From: Phyllobacterium sp. 21LDTY02-6
Lineage (GTDB): Bacteria; Pseudomonadota; Alphaproteobacteria; Rhizobiales; Rhizobiaceae
NCBI RefSeq assembly: GCF_023554255.2
Contig: NZ_JAMJWD020000003.1
Coordinates: 124,001-188,000 of the forward strand
Direction of reading: 5' to 3'
DNA: 64,000 nucleotides
Made by a program: the position numbers and the translations under genes. Shown one piece after another: positions 34,713 to 43,905 of this stretch. The notes beneath the pieces are model-generated. The model was not told the DNA's origin. It saw nothing but the letters and a program-made list of their open reading frames with translations, and did no database searches. Every line of letters begins with the position of its first letter. Positions within the stretch are counted from its first letter, which is position 1.

Positions 34713-35675
34713 ATGACCGACACTATCTTTTCAGGTTGCATCCCAGCGCTCATGACGCCGTGCAAGAACGACCGCACCCCTGACTTCGACGCGCTCGTGC
34801 GCAAGGGCAAGGAATTGATCGCCAGCGGCATGTCCGCGGTGGTCTATTGCGGCTCGATGGGCGACTGGCCGCTTCTTACAGATGCGCAGCGCATGGCCGG
34901 TGTAGAGGCCCTGGTCAAGGCCGGCGTCCCCGTGATCGTCGGCACCGGCGCTGTGAACACTTCAGTTGCAGTGGCCCATGCGAGGCACGCACAGGAGGTG
35001 GGTGCGAAAGGTTTGATGGTCATTCCGCGCGTTCTGTCGCGCGGCTCTTCCGTCACGGCGCAGAAGGCCCATTTCAAGGCGATCCTGACGGCCGCTCCAG
35101 ACCTTCCCGCCGTCATCTACAACAGCCCGTATTATGGCTTTGCAACCCGCGCCGACCTGTTCTTCGCGCTTCGCGCCGAACATCCGAACCTGATCGGCTT
35201 CAAGGAGTTTGGCGGCAGTTCAGACATGCGCTATGCCGCGGAGAACATCACCAGCAAGGATGAGAACGTCACGCTCATGGTCGGCGTCGACACCAATGTC
35301 TTCCATGGATTCGTCAATTGCGGTGCAACAGGCGCGATCACCGGCATCGGCAACGTGCTGCCCAAGGAAGTGCAGCTTCTGGTTTCATTGTCGAAGGCTG
35401 CCGCAGCGGGCAATGCCGCGGCGCGCAAACTCGCGCTCGAGCTTGAAGCGGCTCTGGGCGTGCTCTCCTCCTTCGACGAGGGCCCGGATCTCGTGCTCTT
35501 CTACAAGCACATGATGGTGCTGACCGGCAACCCGGAATATGAACTGCATTTCAACGAGACCGACAAGCTGTCGGACAGCCAGCGTCGCTATTGCGAGGCT
35601 CAGCTCGACCTGTTCCAGAAATGGTACGCGGATTGGAGCAATCAGGAGCGCGATCTCCTGAAACAGGCGGCCTGA
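34713..35675 (+). CDS. Dihydrodipicolinate synthase/N-acetylneuraminate lyase family protein
   Basis: A TIM-barrel class I aldolase or dehydratase of 320 residues. The Schiff-base lysine is K164 in IGFKEFGG, and the catalytic tyrosine is Y136 in VIYNSPYYG. The glycine-rich carboxylate site, GSMGDW at 47-52, departs from the GTTGE form of true DapA, so lysine synthesis is unlikely. GAGGAGA precedes the ATG at 34713. Linked to a TRAP importer and GntR regulator, it probably cleaves or dehydrates an imported sugar acid, sialic acid or hydroxyproline derivative. Confidence 0.87.
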   Translation: MTDTIFSGCIPALMTPCKNDRTPDFDALVRKGKELIASGMSAVVYCGSMGDWPLLTDAQRMAGVEALVKAGVPVIVGTGAVNTSVAVAHARHAQEVGAKGLMVIPRVLSRGSSVTAQKAHFKAILTAAPDLPAVIYNSPYYGFATRADLFFALRAEHPNLIGFKEFGGSSDMRYAAENITSKDENVTLMVGVDTNVFHGFVNCGATGAITGIGNVLPKEVQLLVSLSKAAAAGNAAARKLALELEAALGVLSSFDEGPDLVLFYKHMMVLTGNPEYELHFNETDKLSDSQRRYCEAQLDLFQKWYADWSNQERDLLKQAA

Positions 35676-35710
35676 TTCAAGCGGCATATCGGCTTCACTG
35701 GCGGAGGCCT

Positions 35711-36577
35711 CTACGGGAGGTCACCGCCATCGATGCCGATGACATGACCGCTGATATAGGAGCTCTGGCCGCTGGCGAGGAACATGACGAGCGCCGCGAC
35801 CTCCTCCGGCGTGCCGACGCGGCGCATCGGGTAAGGAGCAACCAGCTGCTCGTTCGTTACCTTCCAATCACGGCGAACGCGTTCGAGCATCGGACTTTCG
35901 ATCGCGCCCGGCGCGATGGCGTTGATCCGGACATTGCGACCATATTCCTGCGCGGCACAGCGGGTCATGTGAGAGACTGCTGCCTTTGAAGCCGCATAGG
36001 CCAGGATATTCGGGAAAGCGTGGCGTCCGCCAATCGACGCCATGTTGATCATGGCGCCCGCCGACTTCACCAGATGCGGCAGTTCATACTTCATCGACAG
36101 GAACACGCCGCGCAGATTGGTGGCGATCTGGTCGTCGAAACCCGCCGGATCAGTCTCGGCGATGGGCGCTGGCGGCAGGTCTATGCCGGCATTGTTGAAC
36201 GCGACGTCGAGCCCGCCATACCGTTCGACCACATTCGTCACAAACTGCTCCATCTGAGCGGCATCGCGCACGTCCGACTGGAAATAACTGACTTCACCGC
36301 CTTCGGCGCGCAGTGCCTTTTCAACCTCGCGGCCAAGCGTGTCCCTGCGGCCGTTGAATGCCACCTTGGCGCCTGCACGGGCGAAGGCTGCGACGGTCGC
36401 TGCCCCGATGCCGGATGTTCCACCGGTGACGATGATCGTCTTGCCATCGAAGAGCGCAGGCGTGGCGGCCGACGCGGCTTCGGCAGCGGTATTTCCGGCC
36501 ATCGCGCCAGCAGCAATCATACCGGCGAGAACATGCCGGCGCGGAAATGACGGGGTTTCGTCGTGGACGTTTGTCAT
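35711..36577 (-). CDS. SDR-family oxidoreductase with Tat-type signal
   Basis: A short-chain dehydrogenase of 288 residues. An N-terminal PRRHVLAGM followed by a hydrophobic stretch and AEAASA looks like a twin-arginine signal, so it may work in the periplasm. The SDR body starts at about 52 with VTGGTSGIG, then NNAGID, and YAASKAAV carries the YxxxK pair. The ATG at 36577 follows AGGGA. A LysR gene is divergent and probably controls it. Substrate unknown. Confidence 0.85.
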   Translation of the reverse strand: MTNVHDETPSFPRRHVLAGMIAAGAMAGNTAAEAASAATPALFDGKTIIVTGGTSGIGAATVAAFARAGAKVAFNGRRDTLGREVEKALRAEGGEVSYFQSDVRDAAQMEQFVTNVVERYGGLDVAFNNAGIDLPPAPIAETDPAGFDDQIATNLRGVFLSMKYELPHLVKSAGAMINMASIGGRHAFPNILAYAASKAAVSHMTRCAAQEYGRNVRINAIAPGAIESPMLERVRRDWKVTNEQLVAPYPMRRVGTPEEVAALVMFLASGQSSYISGHVIGIDGGDLP

Positions 36578-36674
36578 GGCGTTGATCCCTGTTGAACTCA
36601 AGGGATGATAACCACCTCATTCCATCGATAAATGCCGTCTGGATTTCAGGACTAATTAGTTTAAGTTTATAATC

Positions 36675-37610
36675 ATGCGACTGCCTTCCGACCCCTTCTC
36701 CGGGCTGAATGCCTTTCTGGCCGTGGCCGAAACGGCCGGTTTCAGCGCCGCCGCCGCCAGGCTCGGTGTTTCACCGGCGGCTACAAGCCAGGCGATCAGG
36801 GCGTTGGAGGCGCGCTTGGGCACGCCATTATTCGTCCGGACCACGCGGCGGGTCCGCCTGACGGAAGCCGGAGCAGCGCTGCTCATGCGCGTTCGCCCCG
36901 CTGCCGCCGAGATCAGCGACGCCATCACGAGCGCCGCCGCGACGCAGCAGGAACCATCGGGTCTGCTCCGGCTCACCGTGCCGCGCATGGCGGTGCCTCT
37001 CATCATCGATCCCGTATTGCCAGCCTTCCGGCAGGCTCATCCCAAGGTCGCCGTCGAAATAGCCATCGAGGACGCAACGGTCGATCTGCTCGGGCGCGGG
37101 TTCGACGCCGGCATTCGCATCGGCGAATATGTCGAACAGGACATGGTTGGCATCAAGCTCACGCGCGATATCAGCTGGTCGGTGGTCGCAGGGCCGGCCT
37201 ATCTCGCCGCCCGCGGCGTGCCCGCCACGCTTGAAGAACTGGCAACGCACGAGTGCATACGCTACCGATTTCCGTCGTCCGGCGTCGTGTATCGTTGGGA
37301 ATTCGAGCGCGAGGGCGCGTCCGTCGTCGTCGATCCGCCGGGCAGCATCGTCGTCAATGACGGCGCGCTGCTCGCGTCATTCGCCGTCAGCAATCTCGGC
37401 CTCTCCTATGTCGCCGACATTGCCGTCGAGGCAGAGCTCCGCGCCGGATCGCTGGTGCGGGTTCTGGAAGCCTGTTCGCCGACAACGCCCGGGCTTTTCC
37501 TCTATTTCCCGCGACGTGCCCAGCAACAGCCGAAGCTGCGCGCCTTCATCGACACGGTAAAGCAGCTGCTGCGCACCGATGAGACCCGTCAGGGCAGCGT
37601 GAACACCTGA
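36675..37610 (+). CDS. LysR-family transcriptional regulator
   Basis: A regulator of 311 residues with an N-terminal winged helix (about 8-67, AETAGFSAAAARLGVSPAAT) and a C-terminal effector domain with the RLTVPRMAVPLIIDPVLPAF opening. It is transcribed away from the SDR gene across a 97-base gap, the classic LysR arrangement. Its 3' end overlaps the convergent adenylate cyclase gene by 22 bases. Confidence 0.93.
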   Translation: MRLPSDPFSGLNAFLAVAETAGFSAAAARLGVSPAATSQAIRALEARLGTPLFVRTTRRVRLTEAGAALLMRVRPAAAEISDAITSAAATQQEPSGLLRLTVPRMAVPLIIDPVLPAFRQAHPKVAVEIAIEDATVDLLGRGFDAGIRIGEYVEQDMVGIKLTRDISWSVVAGPAYLAARGVPATLEELATHECIRYRFPSSGVVYRWEFEREGASVVVDPPGSIVVNDGALLASFAVSNLGLSYVADIAVEAELRAGSLVRVLEACSPTTPGLFLYFPRRAQQQPKLRAFIDTVKQLLRTDETRQGSVNT

Positions 37611-38674
37611 CAGGGCACAGCAATGCCGCGCAATTTGTGTTCGCCCAGCGGCACGAGCGGCTGCGTCGTTTCCGCCGCAAAAGCACCGGACAGCAGCACC
37701 GTTCGACCCAGCGGACGACACAGGCCTTCGAGACGGCTCACCAGATTCACGGCGGGACCGATCGCGGTGAAATCCAGCCGGTCGGCCGTGCCTATATTGC
37801 CCCACAACATGTCCCCGAGGTGAAGGGCGGCGCCGAACGACAATAATGGCAGATCTTGCGTGGCCCGGGTTCGATTGAGGTGCTCCATGCCCGCGCACGC
37901 GGCGGAAACCGCCCGCAACGCCGCGTCGCATGCAGCGGCCGCATTGCGCTCGCCGATCGGGAATATGGCGAGGACTCCGTCGCCGATGAATTTCAGCACC
38001 TCGCCGCCAAAGGCATGAACAGCGCCGGCGATGCGGTCGAACCACGCATCCAGCGCCGTAATCACCTCATTCGCAGCGCCAGTCTCCGATAATTCGGTGA
38101 AACCTCGCAGGTCGGCGAAAATCACGGCCGCCGTGATCGTCTGGCCGGGACCCCGGCGCAATCGGCCATCCAGCACCTGCCCGGCGCTGCGACGGCCGAG
38201 ATATGCCGTGAGCAGGCCGCTCAGCGCCGAGCGCGCCGCGAGCAGGGCCAGCGGCGTGGCGGCGAAACGTGCTACATCTGCCAGCAAGGCCAGCTCCCCG
38301 TCGTCAAGCGAACGGCTGGTGGCCCAACCCAGCTGCGCGGCATCGGGCAAGCTCCCCACCTGATCTATCCGCACCGCCCCTGCCCCCAGCCCGTTGAGCC
38401 ATTCGACAGCCATTTCGCCATGGCCGGATTCGGCCATCGGCGGTCCGAAGCCCAGAGCCTCGATCACCTTTCCGGTGTCACTGCGCCAGAGCCAGGCGCG
38501 CCGTTCGATCACCGGGTGTGGCGCTGCCTGCGTCAGCATGGCCCCGATCAGCGGTACACCGTCGGCGATCAGCCTTTCAGCGAGCGTGGTGAGGAAAACA
38601 TCGCCCTCGGACAGGTCGATCGCCTCATCGATCAGGAAGGACAAGGCGGAAGGCAATTGCATCGGGCCGGTCAT
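37589..38674 (-). CDS. Class III adenylate/guanylate cyclase
   Basis: A cyclase of 361 residues that makes a cyclic nucleotide. An N-terminal domain of about 170 residues without a membrane segment precedes the cyclase homology domain. Visible catalytic parts are the first metal aspartate in FADLRGFTE, the lysine and second aspartate in LKFIGDGVLAIF, and the transition-state asparagine and arginine in AVNLVSRLE. It is architecturally similar to the cyclase at 50.6 kb. The start follows AAGGAA. Confidence 0.9.
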   Translation of the reverse strand: MTGPMQLPSALSFLIDEAIDLSEGDVFLTTLAERLIADGVPLIGAMLTQAAPHPVIERRAWLWRSDTGKVIEALGFGPPMAESGHGEMAVEWLNGLGAGAVRIDQVGSLPDAAQLGWATSRSLDDGELALLADVARFAATPLALLAARSALSGLLTAYLGRRSAGQVLDGRLRRGPGQTITAAVIFADLRGFTELSETGAANEVITALDAWFDRIAGAVHAFGGEVLKFIGDGVLAIFPIGERNAAAACDAALRAVSAACAGMEHLNRTRATQDLPLLSFGAALHLGDMLWGNIGTADRLDFTAIGPAVNLVSRLEGLCRPLGRTVLLSGAFAAETTQPLVPLGEHKLRGIAVPCQVFTLP

Positions 38675-38753
38675 GGAATTTGTTCCTTGCGCCGGTGCAT
38701 CATTGGCTTAGATTGCTGGCGGAGACAATGGTCCTGATTTGGGAGGCTGGCCA

Positions 38754-39191
38754 ATGACCGAGGCTCTTCACCGTGAGATCGAGATCGCGGCCCCGCAGGC
38801 GACCGTATTCGCCTTCCTCACCGATCCCGAGAAGATCATGCGCTGGATCGGCGTGTCGGCAACGGTGGAGCCGCATCCGGGCGGCATCTATCTCGTCAGC
38901 CTGAACGACAAATACACGGCGCGCGGCCAGTTCACCGAAGTCATTCCGATCCATCGCCTGGCTTACAGTTTCGGTTGGGAGGGCAATGACAGCGTGCCGC
39001 CGGGATCGAGCCTCATCGAAATCGACCTCGTCGAAAAGGGCAGCGGAACCCTGGTACGCTTTACCCATGCCGGCCTGCCGAACGAGCAGGAACGCGCCGA
39101 TCATGAGAAGGGCTGGAACCATTATCTGCACAGGCTGTCCATAGCCGCCGCCGGAGGCGATCCCGGGCCGGACGTCGAAACGATATCCTGA
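38754..39191 (+). CDS. SRPBCC (START/AHSA1-like) domain protein
   Basis: A 145-residue helix-grip protein with a hydrophobic cavity. The opening HREIEIAAPQATVFAFLTDP and the middle GSGTLVRFTHAGLPNEQERADHE section fit the AHSA1/polyketide-cyclase branch. GGGAGG precedes the ATG at 38754. It is divergent from the cyclase gene, with no clear partner. Ligand unknown. Confidence 0.9.
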   Translation: MTEALHREIEIAAPQATVFAFLTDPEKIMRWIGVSATVEPHPGGIYLVSLNDKYTARGQFTEVIPIHRLAYSFGWEGNDSVPPGSSLIEIDLVEKGSGTLVRFTHAGLPNEQERADHEKGWNHYLHRLSIAAAGGDPGPDVETIS

Positions 39192-39329
39192 ACCGCGACC
39201 CCGTTCAGCCGCTGGCGTGGCCGGATGCGTCCCTTGGGACGTGACGGCCCTCCGCCGCTTCGGGAACAAACAAGACGCCGACACATTGGAGATATGCTTT
39301 GAAGCAGTGAGCCGAAAGGAGCTGTCACG

Positions 39330-40817
39330 GTGGATATCTCCGTCGCCCGGATTGGATCGAAGAAGAGCCGTGCCCTTTCAAGGATCATAGTCCCCGGCGT
39401 CAATGCGTGGCGCCGGGAGCACGCCCGCCGCGTCTCCATGCTTGTCGATGCCGCCGAATATTACGGCTGGCTCGAACGTGCCCTGGCGAAGGCCCGGCGA
39501 TCGATATTCATCATCGGATGGGATTTCAACGGCCGCATCCATCTGCGGCCGGACCAGGCGAGATCACCCCAGCTCGGGCCCTATTTGCGCCGATTGGCGG
39601 AGGAGCGGCCCGACCTTCACATCCACGTCCTCATCTGGTCCGCCGGGCCGATCTATTCAGCCGGCCAGATGCGGTTCTTCCCGCACGAGACGTGGGCCGA
39701 ACATCCGCGCATCCGTTTCTGCTATGATCGCAGCCATCCGCTGCGCGGCTGCCATCATCAGAAAATCGTCTGCATCGACGACAGGATGGCTTTTTGCGGT
39801 GGCATCGACCTTACGATAGAGCGTTGGGATACCCAGCTCCATACCATCGATGATCCGAGGCGAACCGATCCTTCCGGCAGGGCCTATCCGCCGGTGCACG
39901 ATGTTCAGATTGCGGTGGATGGCGATGCCGCCAAGGCCCTCGCGGACATCGCCCGGGCACGCTGGAAGACATGCACAGGCGAAGAGCTGCAGGCGGTTCG
40001 CTCCGATGGAGAAGTCTGGCCGCGCGGCCTCAAGGCGGATATGCGCGAGGTGGAGGTCGCCATAGCGCGCACCCTGCCCGCCACGTTCTCGAGGCGAGGC
40101 GTGCGCGAGATCGAGCGCCTCAATGAAGCTGCCATCGCCGCTGCTGCAAGATGCGTCTATGTGGAGACGCAGTATTTCACCTGCCGCAGGTTGGGCAGGC
40201 TATTGGCGCAGCGGCTTGCCGAGCCCGATGGACCGGAGATCGTGGTTCTTACGCCGAAGGAGTGCCATGGCACATTCGAGGCCATGTTCATGGGCGGGAA
40301 TGGCCGCCGGCTGATCAGCCGGCTCAAGCAGGCGGACAAATTCAACAGGCTGCGCGTGCTCTATTCTGCCATCGCCTCCGGCGACGAACCCGAAACCGAC
40401 ATTTTCCTGCATTCGAAGGTGATGATCGTCGACGACCGCTATATCCGGGTCGGATCGTCCAACCTGAACAATCGCTCGCGCGGCATGGATACGGAATGCG
40501 ACGTCGCGGTGGAGGCGGTGGAACCGCAGACCCGAGCAGCGATACGCCGCCTGCGGGGGAGATTGCTCGCCGAACATCTCGGAATGGAGGCTTCTGCCGT
40601 CATGACCGCCTGCGAGAAGGCAGGTTCGCTGCTGCCCCTGGTCGACAGTCGCGTCACCGGCCGGCGCCGGCTGAAGCCCATACAAGCCGGGAACGAGGCC
40701 GAAAATGAAGTGCTGCTGACTTCGGTATTCGATCCGTCCAAGGCGATGGCTCCCATGCGCTGGGCCATGCGCGCCGTGCGGGCGCTACGACGACGCCTGC
40801 GCCGCAGCGGAGGATGA
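39330..40817 (+). CDS. Phospholipase D family protein, cardiolipin-synthase-like (ClsB/YbhO type)
   Basis: A PLD-superfamily enzyme of 495 residues. HKD motif 1 is HHQKIVCIDDRMAFCGG (H143, K145, D150), and motif 2 is HSKVMIVDDRYIRVGSSN (H361, K363, D368). Such enzymes transfer phosphatidyl groups to make cardiolipin or hydrolyse phospholipids. A GTG start follows AAAGGAG. YbhN- and YbhP-like genes are next to it, as in the E. coli ybhP-clsB-ybhN group, which supports the cardiolipin reading. The 3' end overlaps the convergent gene by 33 bases. Confidence 0.88.
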   Translation: MDISVARIGSKKSRALSRIIVPGVNAWRREHARRVSMLVDAAEYYGWLERALAKARRSIFIIGWDFNGRIHLRPDQARSPQLGPYLRRLAEERPDLHIHVLIWSAGPIYSAGQMRFFPHETWAEHPRIRFCYDRSHPLRGCHHQKIVCIDDRMAFCGGIDLTIERWDTQLHTIDDPRRTDPSGRAYPPVHDVQIAVDGDAAKALADIARARWKTCTGEELQAVRSDGEVWPRGLKADMREVEVAIARTLPATFSRRGVREIERLNEAAIAAAARCVYVETQYFTCRRLGRLLAQRLAEPDGPEIVVLTPKECHGTFEAMFMGGNGRRLISRLKQADKFNRLRVLYSAIASGDEPETDIFLHSKVMIVDDRYIRVGSSNLNNRSRGMDTECDVAVEAVEPQTRAAIRRLRGRLLAEHLGMEASAVMTACEKAGSLLPLVDSRVTGRRRLKPIQAGNEAENEVLLTSVFDPSKAMAPMRWAMRAVRALRRRLRRSGG

Positions 40818-41735
40818 TCGGTTGCCATCCCGTCGCAGAAAGTGCTCGGACAGCAGCAAGAGGGGGAAGCCGAGTGCCAGCGGCAGGAAGAAATACACGC
40901 ATCTGAAGGCTATGATCGCCCCGATTCCGGCGGAACCCTGCATCAGGAATTGTATCGTCGCTTCGAGAACACCAAGACCGCCCGGCACATGGCTTGCCGT
41001 CGCGGCTCCGTTGGCGATCGCATAGACGGCCGCCGTGTCCCAATATCCGACCGGCTGATGGGCGAGCAGCAATTGCTGCAGGCAAGCGGCGATCAGGCCG
41101 AAATTGATGGTCCCGAGCCCTATCTGGGCCAGCGCCAGACGAAAGGATGGCAGCCGCAATCGCCACGTCCGCAAGGCAAGCGGGCGGCGGATCAGCCAGC
41201 ACAGAACCACGTAAAGGACGAGGCTCGCCATCAGCGCAAGCGCGATCATCCGTACATTGCCAGCATCGATGCCGGTGATTTCCGCGGCCCGGTCCGGTCC
41301 CATGAACATGGCGATGGCGCACAGCGCCACCAGGCCGACGACGACCGTCATGCCTGAGAAGAGCACCACTTTCGCCACGTCCTCGGCGTACAGTCCCCAG
41401 CGGGAATAGAAGCGGTAACGGATTGCACCGCTGCTGAGCGCCGCCAACCCGATATTGTGGCCCATGGAAAGACTGACGAAGGATGTGAGCGCCGCGCGCC
41501 AGTAGGGCTGCGGCTTGCCGGCATAAAGCAGGCCGAGCGCATCGAAGCCAGTCAGGCAGGCATAGCTGGCGAAGGCGAAGCCTACCGCGGCGGCGAGCCG
41601 CCAGAACGGTATCTGCGCCAGGGATTCGACGATCTCATCCATGCTGTAACTGTCGACATTGCGGATGAGCAGCCAGCCCGCCAGACAGATCGCTGCGACG
41701 AAAAGCAGATTGAGCACAATTCTTCGTATTCGCAT
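40785..41735 (-). CDS. YbhN/UPF0104 family membrane protein
   Basis: An integral membrane protein of 316 residues with about eight hydrophobic segments from the lysylphosphatidylglycerol synthase membrane-domain family (aglD2). Motifs include GHNIGLAALSSGAIRYR and HVPGGLGVLEATI. The soluble lysyltransferase part of MprF is absent. YbhN has been implicated in moving phospholipids between membranes in E. coli. The ATG at 41735 follows GAGG; 29 upstream in-frame residues are rejected. It is divergent from the YbhP-type gene. Confidence 0.88.
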   Translation of the reverse strand: MRIRRIVLNLLFVAAICLAGWLLIRNVDSYSMDEIVESLAQIPFWRLAAAVGFAFASYACLTGFDALGLLYAGKPQPYWRAALTSFVSLSMGHNIGLAALSSGAIRYRFYSRWGLYAEDVAKVVLFSGMTVVVGLVALCAIAMFMGPDRAAEITGIDAGNVRMIALALMASLVLYVVLCWLIRRPLALRTWRLRLPSFRLALAQIGLGTINFGLIAACLQQLLLAHQPVGYWDTAAVYAIANGAATASHVPGGLGVLEATIQFLMQGSAGIGAIIAFRCVYFFLPLALGFPLLLLSEHFLRRDGNRSSSAAAQASS

Positions 41736-41760
41736 CGAACCTCGTCCATATCCAACAGAA

Positions 41761-42618
41761 ATGGAACGGAAGGTGTCGGCAGAAGTTCCTTTCCTTAGGC
41801 ATTCAAGGGAGAACGGCATCAAGATACTGACCTACAACGTCCACAGCTGCATTGGCAGCGATGCGAAAGCATCGCCGGAGCGTATCGCCGAGGTGATTGC
41901 CGATTGCGGCGCCGATGTCGTTGCGCTGCAGGAACTCGATGTCGGCCGTCGCCGCACAGGAGCGATCGACCAGGCTCGATCCATCGCGATACATCTCGGC
42001 ATGGAAATGTATTTCAACCCCGCCATTCGCATCGCCGAGGAGCAATATGGCGATGCCATCCTGACGTCGCTGGACATGCGCCTGGTCAAATCGGCGCCGC
42101 TTCCTTCGCTGGCGGAGCAGCGCGGTGCGCTCTGGGTCGAGGTGGAATGGAATGGACGCCGGATCCAGATCATCAACACGCATCTCGGTCTTTCCAGGCG
42201 CGACCGCTCCGGCCAGGTGAGCGCACTGCTGGGGCCGGCATGGCTCGGCCACCCCCATTGCACCTCGCCGAGAATATTGCTCGGAGACTTCAATGCGGTG
42301 CGATCGTCGCTCGCCTATCGCCAGATTGCCGCACGGCTCGATGACGCCTGGCGCTCCACCGGCGCCAGGCCCGCGCGAACGTTTCCGGCGCGGCTGCCGC
42401 TCCTGCGGCTCGATCATATCTTTGTCGATCGGACCATCCATGTGCGAGAAATCGGCGTCCTGCAAAGCCGGTTAGCCCGCACGGCCTCGGATCATCTCCC
42501 GCTCTTTGCCAGGCTGGAGTTCCGCGCCGCCGATGCCCGCGCTGCGGTTGACCGGACAAAGGCCGAGCGCGAAGTCCTATTCGGGGCCGAAGACGCTCCG
42601 GCCGCCGAAACCGGCTGA
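41761..42618 (+). CDS. Endonuclease/exonuclease/phosphatase family protein (YbhP type)
   Basis: A cytoplasmic EEP-fold phosphodiesterase of 285 residues. Catalytic marks are TYNVHSC, LQELD, NTHLGLSRRDR, LLGDFNA, LDHIF and ASDHLPLFA in order, all complete. The ATG at 41761 is preferred; the longer frame would reach into the divergent gene. Its place beside PLD- and YbhN-type genes parallels E. coli ybhP. Its role in lipid metabolism is only implied by context. The 3' end overlaps the DUF763 gene by 42 bases. Confidence 0.88.
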   Translation: MERKVSAEVPFLRHSRENGIKILTYNVHSCIGSDAKASPERIAEVIADCGADVVALQELDVGRRRTGAIDQARSIAIHLGMEMYFNPAIRIAEEQYGDAILTSLDMRLVKSAPLPSLAEQRGALWVEVEWNGRRIQIINTHLGLSRRDRSGQVSALLGPAWLGHPHCTSPRILLGDFNAVRSSLAYRQIAARLDDAWRSTGARPARTFPARLPLLRLDHIFVDRTIHVREIGVLQSRLARTASDHLPLFARLEFRAADARAAVDRTKAEREVLFGAEDAPAAETG

Positions 42619-43797
42619 ATCGCGGAACTCGCCAGCCACATATTCATCAAGATTGGGTCCCGTCGCATAGGCCTCGAGCTTGCGCGCCTGCACGTCGAGA
42701 CGCCTGATCGCTTCGAGTTCCTCGGTCTGGCCAAGCCTGTGCTTCCTGACCGCTGATTTGAGTACATTGATCGTTTCGTCATAGACTTTCAGCGGCACGG
42801 GAAAGGGGTGACGGTCCTTGCCGCCATGGGCCAGCGAGAATCGGGCGGGATCCGAAAATCTGCAGGGCGCGCCATGGACGATCTCGGCAACCATGGCCAG
42901 CGCCTTGACGGTACGCCCGCCGACGCCCGGCACCAGCAGCAGATCCTCGAAATCCGAGGGGCCGGCTTCTGCGGCAGCCGCCAGATTGCCATGCAGGCGA
43001 CGCATCACCACATCCTCCTGCCGCACATCATGATGCGCCGGCATGACGAGATGGGGCAATACCAGCTGATCGGACGGCGTGGGCTCGACTTCGTTCAGCC
43101 GGGCAAGCTCCCTGACCACGCCCGATGGGCCAAAGGAGCCCAGCAGGTCCAGTTGCGCCGATCGGGAACGCGCCGCCCGCTTGTCCGCCAGGTTGACGAT
43201 CTCGCCGCCACCCTGCCCTTCGATCGCCGAATGCGGCGAGTCGAGGAAGCTGCTCAGCCCTTCCGACAACCAGTGATATCGCCTGGCCTGGCGGCTGTCG
43301 CCATTCATGCCCTGCTGTACCACCACCCATTTGCCGTCATCGGCAATGATGAAGCCGTGCAGATAAAGATCGAACCCGTCCTGCACCGCGGCGCTGTCGA
43401 CCTTTGCCACCAGCCGGCTGGTGCGTCCAAGCGCGACACCGTCGATACCGACCCGGTCGCCGATGATCGCAAGCTCGTCGGGCGTCTTGCGGGAATGGGA
43501 GCCGCGACCACCACAGACATGCAGCCCTAGTTCGCCCGAAATCGGGTTCAACCCGCGTTTCAACGCGCCGATGACGCTGGTGGTGATACCGGACGAATGC
43601 CAGTCCATGCCCATGACCGCGCCGAACGACTGGAACCAGAACGGATGTGAAAGGCGCCGCAGCAATTCATCCCGGCCGTAATGTTCCGCGATGGCCTGGC
43701 AGATGAGCGTGCCGATCCGGGTCATCCGGTTACCCAGCCAATGGGGCACGCGCCCGCCATGCAGCGGCAGATCGGCACTGCCGGATCGTTTTGCCAA
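42577..43797 (-). CDS. DUF763 domain protein
   Basis: A protein of 406 residues matching the DUF763 family throughout: ADLPLHGGRVPHWLGNRM at the start, SFGAVMGMDWHSSGITTS near 60-75, and FEDLLLVPGVGGRTVKALAM near 280, the last resembling a helix-hairpin-helix DNA contact. The family is scattered over archaea, thermophiles and some alphaproteobacteria; its function is unknown, and DNA binding is plausible. A TTG start follows AAGGAGA. No partner gene is evident. Confidence 0.88.
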   Translation of the reverse strand: MAKRSGSADLPLHGGRVPHWLGNRMTRIGTLICQAIAEHYGRDELLRRLSHPFWFQSFGAVMGMDWHSSGITTSVIGALKRGLNPISGELGLHVCGGRGSHSRKTPDELAIIGDRVGIDGVALGRTSRLVAKVDSAAVQDGFDLYLHGFIIADDGKWVVVQQGMNGDSRQARRYHWLSEGLSSFLDSPHSAIEGQGGGEIVNLADKRAARSRSAQLDLLGSFGPSGVVRELARLNEVEPTPSDQLVLPHLVMPAHHDVRQEDVVMRRLHGNLAAAAEAGPSDFEDLLLVPGVGGRTVKALAMVAEIVHGAPCRFSDPARFSLAHGGKDRHPFPVPLKVYDETINVLKSAVRKHRLGQTEELEAIRRLDVQARKLEAYATGPNLDEYVAGEFRDSAGFGGRSVFGPE

Positions 43798-43905
43798 TTC
43801 TCTCTCCTTAAACCGTAACCGCCACTATATAGGACATTTCGTTCTTTTGTGGTAAGGCGCGGCGTCTTTTGAACAGCGTTTCGTAGCGCGGCTGGGGAGT
43901 ATCAA

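Noticed and set aside
34713-35675. Lysine biosynthesis enzyme DapA
   Set aside because: The carboxylate-binding motif departs from true DapA, and the TRAP-GntR context points to catabolism.
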